Assembly: GCA_907165275.2 (NCBI GenBank)
Contig: OU015670.1
Coordinates: 5,297,501-5,361,500, forward strand
DNA length: 64,000 nucleotides
Direction: 5' to 3'
From: Zygaena filipendulae
Lineage: Eukaryota; Arthropoda; Insecta; Lepidoptera; Zygaenidae
Below, one piece after another: positions 22,989 through 33,389 of the stretch; position 1 is the first letter of the stretch; each line of letters opens with the position of its first letter. Made by a program: the position numbers and the translations under genes. The notes under the pieces were generated by a model. That model saw nothing but the letters and a program-made list of their open reading frames with translations, was not told the DNA's origin and did not search any database.

Positions 22989-23269
22989 GTATTCTATTCT
23001 ATTCTGTTTTGTTCTGTTCTGTTCTGTTCTGTTCCGTTCCGTTCCGTTCCGTTCCGTTCCGTGCTGTTCTGTTCCGTTCCGTTCCGTTCTGTTCTGTTCT
23101 GTTCTGTTCTATTCTATTCTATACTATTCTATTCTATTCTATTCTATTCTATTCTATTCTATTCTATTCTATTCTATTCTATTCTATTCTATTCTATTCT
23201 ATTCTATTCTATTCTATTCTATTCTATTCTATTCTATTCTATTCTATTCTATTCTATTCTATTCTATTA
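22989..23269 (+). repeat. Pentanucleotide satellite (TTCTR/TTCCG)n, about 280 bp
   Basis: Uninterrupted 5-bp repeats with ordered variant blocks: ttctg, then ttccg (23034-23063), ttctg again, then a long uniform ttcta tract (about 23108-23268). All frames are open, which creates artificial ORFs. A CTAG-type dispersed element begins about 20 bp after it. Confidence 0.95.
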
Positions 23270-23288
23270 TCGCTGTAGAAATATCATC

Positions 23289-23565
23289 CATACTAATATT
23301 ATAAATGTGAAAGTAGTTCTGTCTGTCTGTTATCTTTTCACGCCGTAACTACTCAACCGATCACCATCAAATATATGCGTTGTTAGGGGTACAGAAAAGA
23401 ACATACTTAGGTTACTTTTATCCCGAAATTCTCGTGGGAGCTCCAAAATTAACGCTCGTGAAATCACATGAAATTCTGCATACACATTGTCAAGAGTACA
23501 GAAATAGACATAGGGTAATTTAATTTGAAAATTATAGCGGGCAAAATTGCGGGTAACAGCTCTAT
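23289..23565 (+). mobile_element. Lepidopteran CTAG-type dispersed element, diverged
   Basis: 'atactaatattataaatgtg', 'cgccgtaactactcaaccga', 'tcccgaaattctcgtgggag' and 'attgcgggtaacagctc'. It sits immediately beside the pentanucleotide satellite. Confidence 0.55.
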
Positions 23566-24149
23566 AACTATTTGTCAATAATTATTTTATGGTCAACCCT
23601 GCTTGCTTCACATCCATTAACCTCGGTCACAGTCCAACCAAGTTCCAGGTTAAATCCGTTCGTCGCTCCATTTATTTGCAAACAACACGTCTTCATGTCC
23701 ACAACATAACCACTAGTATTATCATATCTGTGACATAACGTACCTACCTGTTGGCAATTACTGGCTGGTAACACTTGCACTCTTTTGATAGAATATGTTT
23801 TAATTTGATAGATTGATTTGACACAGGGCTTTTTGGGTTGTCAATGGAGTAAGTTAAAATATAAGTATTATTTAGAAATTTTATTTCTTAATTTAATTAC
23901 AGTCCACTTCAATCACTTACATTTGGTCCTTCGAGCCGGACCTATGTCTTTTTGATATGATACAGTCACGGTCAGAAATAATTTTGATACCTTAAATTAT
24001 TCATGCATTGCATGCAGAGGTTCACATAGGGTAGGTTTTCATCCAGAAACGAGTAAGAAGTTATACTCCCGAGAGATAGAAATTTATGGATTTCTTCATT
24101 GACGTGAGCAAAGCCCCGGGAATAGCTAGTTTTTATATGTATATACGTA

Positions 24150-24512
24150 CAGGGATCGCCACATACGACCGGTCCTGCGCTTCCCGCATCCAATATGGCG
24201 TCCCGCGACCTTCACCAAGTCGTCGGTCGACATTGTAGCGGGCCTACCCACGCCGCGTCTTCCGGTTAACTCGAGAACTTTCTTGTTCCATCGATCATCA
24301 GTTGTTCGAGCGGTGTGCCCCGCCCATTGCCCTTAGAGGCTATTGCTATTCTTCGCCCTTCGGGCTCTGTCGAATGTCGGTAATCTTAGTCCGCCTGCGG
24401 ATTTCCTCATTTCTGATTCGATCCCGAAACGAAACTACGAGCATAGCATCTGCATAGCCCTTTGGGTGACCTTGAGCTTTCTTATGAGGGCCATGGTGAG
24501 CGCGGGACAATA
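24150..24512 (-). pseudogene. RTE-type non-LTR retrotransposon 3' end, decayed
   Basis: Minus-strand translation in broken frames gives LTMALIRKLKVTQRAMQ, then RDRIRNEEIRRRTKITDI, QWAGH-like text, DDRWNKKVLEL, GRRGVGRP and STDDLVKVAG, ending MWRSL. This order matches the C-terminal tail after the reverse transcriptase in RTE-clade elements. At least two frameshifts and a stop are present; no RT domain remains. Confidence 0.75.
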
Positions 24513-25558
24513 ATCTTGAGCAAAAGTTTTATTAAACAGACCTCTGACACACCCCTTTTACTGTATGCGTATTATGCATGTATTATGGCCTAAACGGTTA
24601 TGCGCGGAACAAAAAGAGTTTTTTCCAATTTTTCAAAGTTCAACTCCAAAAAATTACATTAACAATGTGCCTTATGGCGTACAAAATAGTAATTTGGGAG
24701 GTCCAGACACGCACAATGCACATACCCTGTGGCGCGCTGATGCCACGACCGCGCGTGACGTCATTGCCACCTATTTTAAGCCATAAGGATAAAAATTCCA
24801 CTGGTTACTATTTGTCGATTTCGTTTACCTGCGCAGGGGCACGTCCACAACACACCAATCGAATTCTATCCTTGAATCATAGGTCATACTAGTGAGTACT
24901 TAGTGAGTATTACACGCAAATCGACGGTGCCCACTGCCTACGTAGCGTAGGTAGCGTACAATCACCGAAGTGGTAGATTCGTGATTTGCAGGTTTTTGCT
25001 TCATAACAATGAAATAGACTTCTTCAATTTCTTTATTTACCTTTTTCTTTTACTTTTCTATTAGATCTCTATTATGTTTTCTATAATACGGCCAAGTGTT
25101 TTATAAACAATTAAATAATAAACGAATATTATTTAAAAAGAAAATGTGAGTTCAAACTTTCAGATTTGACTTTCAAAGACAGTCAAAGAAAACAATTTAA
25201 GTTTTTTGTGCGCGATGGTTCACTAGCAACCGAATACCTATCTATAATATGCTTACTATCTACTATTGAATTTTTAACGAAAGACATTCTAGATCTCGAT
25301 AGGTAATAAAAAGGAAAACACTGATACTTAAATCAAAGAAAAAGCTTAAGTAAAAAAAAAAATGGGCTTGTGAAGGTGAAATGCGGGTGAATGACCTTTA
25401 TGATCTAAATATTTGGTGTATCGGCGACATACAAAGCCAAAGAGTGTTGAATTACCCCCTAGGCCAGGCTCCTACGTTTGATCTCTATAGGCACGTCGCG
25501 TCGTGAAGGTATAGGTGGTATACTGCAGGGTACTTGCGCGTTCGGTTACTAATGATTG
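24513..25558. other. Gene-free stretch
   Basis: A small TGACGTCA-containing patch at about 24755 (gcgcgtgacgtcattgccac) resembles the MITE core. Otherwise nothing is recognised. Confidence 0.4.
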
Positions 25559-25610
25559 ACTAGCTCTTCCCCGCGGTTTCACCCGCGGTAATTACGGAGT
25601 TCCCGGTTAC
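25559..25610 (-). mobile_element. CTAG-ending dispersed element, end fragment
   Basis: 'aCTAGctcttccccgcggtt' followed by 'tcacccgcggtaattacgga' and 'gttcccgg', then truncated. Confidence 0.55.
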
Positions 25611-25690
25611 AAATTACAATATAGCCTATATTACTTAGGGATTATGTAGCATTCTTAACAGTGAAAGAATTTTTTAAATCGGTCCCGGGG

Positions 25691-25828
25691 TCGTATTTTT
25701 GAATCGCTCGAATTACTTTTCGCACGCGGAATTGCAAGATTCGCATGTGAATGCTTAAAAAATGTATGAGCATTCGCGTTGTCAATTCGCGATTCCGTGT
25801 GAGAAAGTAATTCGAACGATTCAAAATC
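25691..25828. mobile_element. Foldback element, TTTTTGAATCG family (copy 1 of 3)
   Basis: 'tatttttgaatcgctcgaat' facing 'attcgaacgattcaaaatct', with inner 'cgcacgcggaattgcaagat' and 'ttcgcatgtgaatgc'. About 140 bp, fully palindromic in plan. Other copies: 32161-32292 and 59421-59549. Confidence 0.75.
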
Positions 25829-26149
25829 TAATCGATATTTTATAGCCAAATTCCTTTAATTTCCCTACGGGAACCGCTCTGAACGCTCTGTGCTGTAAGT
25901 GTGAGTGTAGTGATAAGGTGTAGCTCCAAGAAGAGGAGGCGAAGCCCGGGAAGAAGCGCTGCAAGGGTAAGCCACGTCGAGCTTTTACCGCGTAGCTGCA
26001 CCCACGCAATAAGGCACAGGGTTTAAGGATTTCACTAGCCCTATATCAAGGTCAGTGTCATATTAATTAAATAACACCCGCTTAAATACAGTCCACTCCG
26101 CTCCCCTATGTGAGGGGGGGCATTAACGGCCGAAAAAGTACATAAAAGT
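25829..26149. other. Gene-free stretch
   Basis: A GC-richer patch at 25870-26010 ('ccaagaagaggaggcgaagc') has no supported frame on either strand. Confidence 0.35.
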
Positions 26150-26336
26150 ATTATGCAAAGGTAAAGTTTGTCAGTTTGTGAGGGGGTAATTTCTGGATCT
26201 AACTCATCTACTGAACCCATTTTGAAAACTCTTTTACCGATAGAATGCTGCAGTGTTCCTGAGTGTCATAAGGTAGGTACTTCTTATCCCTGAATTTCGA
26301 AATTACCGCGGGTGAAACCGCGGGGCAACAGTTAGT
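26150..26336 (+). mobile_element. CTAG-type dispersed element, diverged
   Basis: 'aggtaaagtttgtcagtttg', 'tttaccgatagaatgctgca' and the end 'gaaaccgcggggcaacagtt'. A related but shorter copy is at 27150-27300. Confidence 0.5.
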
Positions 26337-26699
26337 ACCCAAATAAAGAGAACACTGTGCGGTTATCGTCTAATGTGTAATTATTCTTATGGACTTGTAA
26401 AACCCACTGGGTTTAAATAGGGAAAATTATGCAGTGCGTATAAAATAAATGAATTATAGTATAAAATAATAATGCTTGGCCATTATCACACGGCGCCAGC
26501 TGGTCCCAAACCAAACAGAACTCATACTATGGGCGGGTGCCAGACAGCATCTGATATTATATAATACTTATATAAGTACTTTTTGATGTAAAAACGTAAA
26601 AGCGACACTGAAAAGAAACAATTACATACCATAAATCTATTAGGATATAACGTGCGAGTAGTAGATATATATGTAAATAGTAGGTATTTATATAATAAT
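26337..26699. other. Gene-free stretch
   Basis: AT-rich; a repeat-like patch at about 26500 ('cccaaaccaaacagaactca') is shared with about 14125 ('ctaaaccaaacagagcttgt'). Confidence 0.35.
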
Positions 26700-26905
26700 A
26701 CTAGCTGTCCCCCGCGATTTCACCCGCGGTAATTTTGGAGTTCCTGCGGTAATTTCGGGATAAGTACCCTACGTCCTTCTCTGTACCCCTGAAAACGACG
26801 TGTGCATGGTGATCGGTCCAGCCGTTTACGCGTGATGCCGTGACCAAAGGAAATAGGGATACATTTTTAATTGTATAATACTCGTAAGTATTCATATAGA
26901 TTAAT
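26700..26905 (-). mobile_element. CTAG-ending dispersed element (reverse)
   Basis: 'aCTAGctgtcccccgcgatt', 'tcacccgcggtaattttgga' and 'tccttctctgtacccctgaa'. Confidence 0.65.
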
Positions 26906-27054
26906 AACATCTAAATATATTATATAAAGACGATTTCACTTCTGCTGTGTGGTTTTAAGCACATTGTTTTTTTTTAATACTTAAGATACATACATAGTAA
27001 ACACCTAGAGTCAGATAAAGTAAAACACCAATGGTCATCTTAATTATGTTCACC

Positions 27055-27165
27055 CCACATTTACCCTGATACGGGGGTCGAACCCGCGACACCTGGCTTA
27101 ACAGTTAGTGACTGCTACACAGACGCGCGAGACGCGACGCGACGGTGGAATAAATACTATATAAT
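27055..27165 (-). mobile_element. tRNA-derived SINE fragment
   Basis: On the minus strand it carries a pol III B-box-like 'gcgggttcgacccccgtatc' (from 27070-27089) preceded by 'aactgttaagccaggtgtc', as in the T arm and anticodon arm of a tRNA. No intact tRNA fold is seen. Confidence 0.45.
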
Positions 27166-27315
27166 AAGAGGTAAAGTGTAGGGGGTATTGTCTGGATCTA
27201 CTAAACCGATTTTAAAAATTCTTTTATCTACCAATAGAATAAGTATGATATGGTACTTACTTCTTATCCTGAAATCACCGCGGGAGACAGCTATACATTA
27301 TAAAAACTCTAGAGA

Positions 27316-27440
27316 CGAGCCAAGTTGACAATCTATAAGTAATCGTTAACGCATAGAAAACTACGGAGGAGTGGTGATTATCATGTCAAGTGACCGCGTA
27401 AAATCGTTTCAATCAAAAGTTCGCGTGACCACGTGACCAA
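27316..27440. mobile_element. MITE, family with TTAGCCAAGTTGACA ends (diverged copy)
   Basis: 'gagccaagttgacaatctat' plus 'aatcgttaacgcatagaaaa' and an internal 'cgtgaccacgtgaccaagat' shared with the copies at 33561-33743 and 41415-41570. The right terminus is not clear. Confidence 0.55.
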
Positions 27441-29678
27441 GATTCCGTTCCAGTACATAATAAGGCCAAGGTGGCGGGACTTCATAGGAAAAGTTCTACT
27501 CACGCAAAACACAAAACCGGACCGCTAGTGCATCGTGCATCTATAAAGATTTTTCCACATTTCCTTCCATTTATGTGTGGGTGTAGATCCTTATCGATGA
27601 AAGAGCGGAGCGGTTTTGTGTGAGTAATATTGACCCTTGACTCTGAAACGCTTGCAGATCCCAAAACATCGACTTAGGAATATCCATCTATTTGTTAGCT
27701 AAAACTAAAATATGAGTAGGTACTACTTACAACTATTGTAGTTACTACCAGCACAGATAATAATTATAATACTATACTAGTACTACCAGTATTCTAATCC
27801 GGACGCCCGGAATGCGCCAGGCCAAGTTCCGGTCAACGCCCGTAGTTTGTATACCACGACCCAATTTGAGCAGTTTTTATCACCGTCTAATAAAATTGTG
27901 ATTAAATAATGATACAATCAATGAAACATGCTATTTTATTCGAGATTTTATTTGCAAAGGAGAATATAAAGTTGGTTTTATGTTCGAGGTTATATAATAT
28001 GTATAACTAGTTTCTGTTCTGATTGCAAGGAAATAAAACAGCGGTGTTTTAATTGTTTGACAATTTTTAAACGACAAATTATTGCACAAAAATTTAAAAT
28101 CAGATGACAGCCGGAGCATTAATTTTTTTATTGCACGAGAGCATAAAAAGTCGTTTTTTTCATATAATAGAACTAAAAACGTAATTTGAAATCATGGAGC
28201 ATATTTCGGCTGCCCTACGTTAAATAAAACAATGATTGCATCTGAGTAAAAAACCGGAAATCGCTTTATTTAAACAAACCTTCCGGAGCTCAACGATTTT
28301 CTTAATTTAATTTCTTTAAAACTTTTTGATGGTTGTATATGTTTGTAGCAGCAACGTCCGTTATGCGTGAAATGGGACAAAAATACAAAAACAACTCATT
28401 TCGAAAAAAATTACATTTGCTTTGTTTTTCCATAGAGCAGCCGATTTTTACCTCACTATTTGAATGGGCCGAAATTTGGGCTGGAACTTGGTCTAAGTTT
28501 TACATTTATGTTTATTGTGGGATATTTTTATATATAACAGTTGGTATTGAATGGTTTGAAGTTATTTCGGTATGGCGTGTCAACAGTGAATGTTATTTGT
28601 GTGGTAATTTATCCTGAAGGGTAAAGTGTTCAGTGGCTGTGTATAGTCATCTCTATATGTACTTACTAGTTTAGCTTGCCAATAGACGTGTGTGGGTGTA
28701 GAACTTTTTATTTTTAAGTGTTAAAAAATATTACGGTAAGCCACATTGCGCATTTAATACTTTTAAATTGTGTTTAAGGTAATGGTAATTAGATAGTCTA
28801 ACTAAGCTTTATACTTTTCGTTCTAATGTGTGCTTGCTTACGTTTTGTTTAAATTCTGAAAACCAAGTTTTAAAGGTGGCCAACTTAAAATAGAAATACA
28901 TTTCTTCAGACAAAGTTTAAAAAACACTAGGGAAATATAAAGTCAAAAGAAAAATTCTTACCTTTAGAATGCGCTGAGCAGGTAGCGTAGGTAGGTACCA
29001 ACTTAGTCTATATCTACTCTATAGTCACTTTTGGTGACACCGCGTACCAAATACCAATACCTACTTGTGAATATCATTGTTGGGTAATTGGGTTTAAAGT
29101 CTTAAGGAAAAGGATTTATAAATTTAATAGAAAAATATGTATTGAACGTAAAAATATTGAAAGCTTAATAAAAAGAACATCATTGTATGAATGTTATTTA
29201 GTTTAAAAAATGGAATAAAAATGTTCAAGGAGATTTTATTGCGAATCATCGCAAACAATCATCATTCATCACATTTCGTCTAAAAGCTTATATGATACTT
29301 ATGTAATGAAAACAAGTGTAATAAAACTTATATAATTAAGTAAAACCATCATTCGCTACGACCAACATCATTCCTTGCCCATACCGCACTTGCCTGTAGT
29401 AAGTAGGTGTCGACTGTCATGACCGCCAATGTGATACGTACCTAATACTTGAATGGCCGTAAAGATATCACATAGATTTGAATTGATGAGAACAATAATA
29501 ATTATTGCATGTTGGGCACGGTGTTTTTAAATGACTGAGCTACCCATAATTTTTTTTTTAATATGTGGTATTATTTACCTACAACTACTACTACCTACCT
29601 AAGATTTTACCTTTAGGACCTAAAGTTTAGGTAAAGTAAATCGTTAGGTACGCCGCCGTTGTAAACTGTGACTGAATT
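27441..29678. other. Gene-free stretch
   Basis: About 2.2 kb upstream of the transporter with no supported exon. The stretch 27530-27640 ('ggagcggttttgtgtgagt' donor-like) could be an untranslated first exon of the transporter, but nothing confirms it. The open frame at 28333-28617 has no composition or splice support. Confidence 0.35.
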
Positions 29679-29727
29679 TTTAACCGACTTCCAAAAAGGA
29701 GGAGGTTCTATGTTCGATTGTATGTAT

Positions 29728-29773
<46 letters not shown>

Positions 29774-30440
29774 ATGTTCACCGATTACTCGAAGACGGTT
29801 GGACCGATTTAGAAAATTCTTTTTTTGTTTGAAAGGGTTTACTCCCAATTAGGTCCCATTGCCACCAAGTCGGGATCTGATGATGGGATCTTGGAGAAAT
29901 CGAGGGAACTCTTCAAAAATTATAGGCACACCTATAGCGATTTAGATATTTTTTATAGTAAATCGTTCATTTGCTTTTAGAAAGCAAGATTTGAGGAAGT
30001 GGAACTGATGATGAAGACCACAGATGGTCATCGGAACTACTCAACAATAATACCTATTTCACGGGTTCTGATTAGAGCGATTTCGAAAATTGTTTTTTTG
30101 TTTGAAAGGGGATACTCCTAAATTGATTTCATTGTCACCAAGTCGAGATCTGATGATGGTATCTTGGAGTAATCGAGGGAACTCTTCAAAAATTATAGGT
30201 ACACCTATAGCGATTTTTGTATTTTTTATAGTAAATCGTTTCTTTGCTTTCGGAAAGCAAAATTTGAAGAAGTGGAACTGATGATAAAGACCACCGATGG
30301 TCATCGGAACTACTTAATAATAGAAATTTCACAGATTCCGATTCGTTAACTTTAATATGGTTTCTAAACAATTTATGCTCGTCACAATGTATATGGTGAA
30401 GTGGAACTGATGATGATGTACCAGGAGAACTCCTTAACAA
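29679..30440 (+). repeat. Dispersed element with ~39-nt poly-T and internal tandem duplication
   Basis: Begins 'aaccgacttccaaaaaggag', then a T tract (29731-29769). A block of about 250 bp ('tctgatgatgggatcttgga', 'aaaattataggcacacctat', 'agtggaactgatgatgaaga') at 29815-30050 is repeated at 30085-30310, with a third partial copy to about 30425. It carries the same 'accgacttc' end as 31246-31440. Confidence 0.7.
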
Positions 30441-30563
30441 TTAACGTCCCTGCGTCGGGAAAAGCAATATTTTGTAAAAGGTGATGAGCAATTGCCATTA
30501 GGCTATTGTAACTTAGAGAAATTACGAACTAAGTCACTTAAAAGCGAAAAATAAACAAAATTT

Positions 30564-30974
30564 TAACAAAAAAAATAAAACCGACTTCCAAAAACACATA
30601 ACTAAAAAACTAAAAATAAAAAGCTAAAAATAACAAAATACCGATTTAATCCAAAATACAAAAACACACGTAATATTATTATTGGTTTGTGCTACCACTG
30701 ATCGGTATGAAGTCGGTGACAAGCCAAATATGGAGGGGGAAGATGGGCTAAGTCGACTCCCGCCACCAGCTCTTCGTTAGCAGAACAACCCAAGTGGGCA
30801 GACACCAGCGGGCTTGTCACCGAATTCAAACTGATCAGTGGTAGCACAAACCAATAATAATATTACGTGTGTTTTTGTATTTTGGATTAAATCGGTATTT
30901 TGTTATTTTTAGCTTTTTATTTTTAGTTTTTTAGTTATGTGTTTTTGGAAGTCGGTTTTATTTTTTTTGTTAAT
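30564..30974. repeat. Large near-perfect inverted repeat (~160-bp arms)
   Basis: Left arm 30564-30723 and right arm about 30822-30974 are reverse complements with only a few mismatches ('gatcggtatgaagtcggtga' versus 'gatcagtttgaattcggtga'). The loop is about 98 bp with 'atggagggggaagatgggct' and 'gcagaacaacccaagtgggc'. Outer ends are 'aataaaaccgacttccaaaa', the same end as the neighbouring dispersed elements. Confidence 0.9.
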
Positions 30975-31245
30975 TAGATTCAGCTCTGAGATTCAGCTCA
31001 ATGATTTTAGAATGTCTTTGGATTCAGCCTCTTTTTGTTGCTAATGTGACTGCAACATGCGACGCAACGTGGGTATCTAATATCTTTGGTGACCACTAAT
31101 TGGAATTTGGAGTCGATAGGTTTTCATTAAAGAAATATTTGTTTTTATTTTGTTTTTATTTTAAATTTCTCTTCTTATGCGTGTACTCAGTGAGGTACAA
31201 TCCACAGACACACACTGATACACGCAGACGTTTTTTATTTTATTT

Positions 31246-31440
31246 TTAACCGACTTCAAAAAGGAGGAGATTATCAATTCGGATGTTTAAACATTTTTTT
31301 TTATGTAAGACGGATTTGAAAAATTATTTTTTGTTCGAAAGGGGTTTATTCCGAAATGGTCCATTTAAATTTCATTAACATCTGATGATGGGTTTCGGAG
31401 ACAGACAGCGGAACTCTTAAGTCGGTTTAATTTTTTTTCG
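31246..31440 (+). repeat. 'aaccgacttcaaaaaggagg' dispersed element, short copy
   Basis: Shares 'taaccgacttcaaaaaggag', 'gttcgaaaggggtttattcc' and 'catctgatgatgggtttcgg' with 29679-30440. Confidence 0.55.
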
Positions 31441-31559
31441 TTTAATTTTTATAAAAGAGGAATCATTCGTAAACTAAATAAGTAATTGGTTTTATCCTTG
31501 TTTTATTACAACACTGCGCTCGTTAACGCTGACGGTTAATCTATTTAATAAAAATGAAT

Positions 31560-31840
31560 CGCCAGATGTGTTGCTAAGCGCATAACTTCCAAACGACTGC
31601 ACCAAACTGGTTAATTGTTTTTTTTTTGTGTAAGTTATTGTCAGGACAAGGTTTCAAGAAGTTTTTAGTTCCTGCGGGAATTGCGAAACTCACGCGGGTG
31701 AATCTCCGAAACGGTTGGACCGATATTGACGGGTCTTTCACTGCTAATTAGATGATGTTATAAGGAATATAATAGGCTTCTTTGAAGTTCCTGCGGGAAT
31801 TCCGCAACTCACGCGTGTGAAACCGCGGGGCACGGCTAGT
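31560..31840 (+). mobile_element. CTAG-ending dispersed element, variant
   Basis: 'tttagttcctgcgggaattg', 'gacgggtctttcactgctaa', 'gatgatgttataaggaat' and the end 'accgcggggcacggCTAGT'. Same variant as 14806-15004. Confidence 0.6.
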
Positions 31841-32160
31841 TTTGAATAACAGCGGACAGGCAAAGGTCAACGCATAAAACGGCTTATACCTACAGGTTGT
31901 AAGGTATTAAAACCCCTGATAGTTATTGCCTACCTACATGTAACTAATAAAAAATAATTTAATTAAAAACACTGATACCTATATAACACATAGGTACCTA
32001 ATGTAATTTTGTTTAACGTCAAAAATGATTTTTAGGTTTATTTGAGACAAAAATCGAATACCTAGTGAGTTCACTCACTCAATAAGGCCCTCGTTTAACT
32101 TTACACGATATTATAATATTATGAAGTAGATCAGATATCTACTTCAAAAAGGATTTAAAA

Positions 32161-32292
32161 GGATTCAAAAATACGGCCCCAGATTTCGCACACGGAATCG
32201 CAAGATTCACATGCGAATCCTTTTGAAATATTTAAGGATTCGCATGTGAATGTTGCGATTCCGTGTACAAAAGTGATTCGAACGATTCAAAA
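32161..32292. mobile_element. Foldback element, TTTTTGAATCG family (copy 2)
   Basis: 'ggattcaaaaatacggcccc', 'cgcacacggaatcgcaagat', 'tgcgattccgtgtacaaaag' and 'tcgaacgattcaaaacag'. Confidence 0.7.
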
Positions 32293-32309
32293 CAGTTAAA
32301 AAATTTCCT

Positions 32310-32480
32310 TTGATATCTATTCTAATATTATAGACAAGAAAGATTTGTATTTTTGTGTTTTTGTATGTTTGTAACGAAAAAACTCTGGACCGATTTTAAA
32401 CATTCTTTCACTTTCAGGAAGTTACGAAGTCCTGAGTGACATAGGGTTACTACGAATAAATAACTACGAGAAAGGTTTTT
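32310..32480 (+). mobile_element. CTAG-type dispersed element, 5' fragment
   Basis: 'ttctaatattatagacaaga', 'tttgtatgtttgtaacgaaa' and 'aggaagttacgaagtcctga'. The CTAG end is missing. Confidence 0.4.
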
Positions 32481-32816
32481 TTATGAATGTTCACAAGTGA
32501 TAGAATCGAAATTCGAATCCAGAGGCACTTAATCACCGATCTGTTTACCTCGTCCATGACATAACCATTCCGTCAACGAGCTCTGTGCTCACGTCCGTGG
32601 CGGTTATTTTTGTAGAAAGCAAACATTGTCGGTGTTTATTTTTGCTCGTGGTTCCTTGCTTCTTGTCACGCGACCGCGACCGACCTTGATGGTGCGATCA
32701 AAGAGAGCAATAAAATCACTGCGTTCGGTGTGATGTTTACCAAAAATTATATTTTTACTGACCATATCTGTGGTTATTCTCTTTGCATATCTATTCAAAA
32801 TCAAAAAATATTTTAG

Positions 32817-33194
32817 GGTGCGGCCTCTTGACGCTCGTTTACATCGTCGCTACAAATCTGGTCACGTGATTGACCCTATTTTTCATTTCCCGGGACCAAA
32901 AAAGTAGCGACAAGTCGCCGCGTCGAAAAGCAGCGTCAACATGGCTGCCTGCAAGAAGGATCGAAAACTGATTTCAGAAATTTTCTTTAGTAGTAGCAGT
33001 GAAAATATGGAATCCATTGTTTACATCAATTCATTAAAGAAGTCGTTGCAGCACCACACTTATGTCAACTCGTCTCGCTCACTCTCGATCCTTTCCCAAC
33101 GACAAAGCTCAAAATTTTCAGTTTTGTTGCTACATATCACGTGACCAGATTTGTCGCTGCAAACGAGCGTCGAGTGGCTGTATGAGGCCGTACC
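32817..33194. mobile_element. Element with ~50-bp terminal inverted repeats just upstream of the transporter
   Basis: Left end GGTGCGGCCTCTTGACGCTC and 'caaatctggtcacgtgatt'; right end is the inverse, 'atcacgtgaccagatttgtc' ... 'gaggccgtacc'. The 378-bp body has a small ORF (ATG at 32941, MAACKKDRKLISEIFFSSSS) that I do not recognise; it may be a remnant of a transposon gene. The class is uncertain (PIF/Harbinger is one possibility). Confidence 0.7.
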
Positions 33195-33389
33195 TTTGGG
33201 ATACATTTTTCTACTGAATAAACCTTTCCTTTCTATGATATTAACAAAAGATCCAGACAAATTTGCTTACGCAAAGCAACCCAACTGCTGCATCAATTAG
33301 GGTCACTTTTACCCCGTTGCGAGGGCCGATCGGTTTCATGCGAGTATGCTACACAGAACTAACTATATCTTGTTTGTTGTCCAATTCAG

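Noticed and set aside
22924..23348. Three overlapping ORFs of repeated FYSILFYSI / FCSVLF residues
   Set aside because: They are translations of the pentanucleotide satellite, open in all frames by its 5-bp period without stops.
28333..28617. 94-codon ORF (MYMFVAATSVMREMGQKYKN...)
   Set aside because: AT-rich, no splice support, no recognisable domain; chance is likely.
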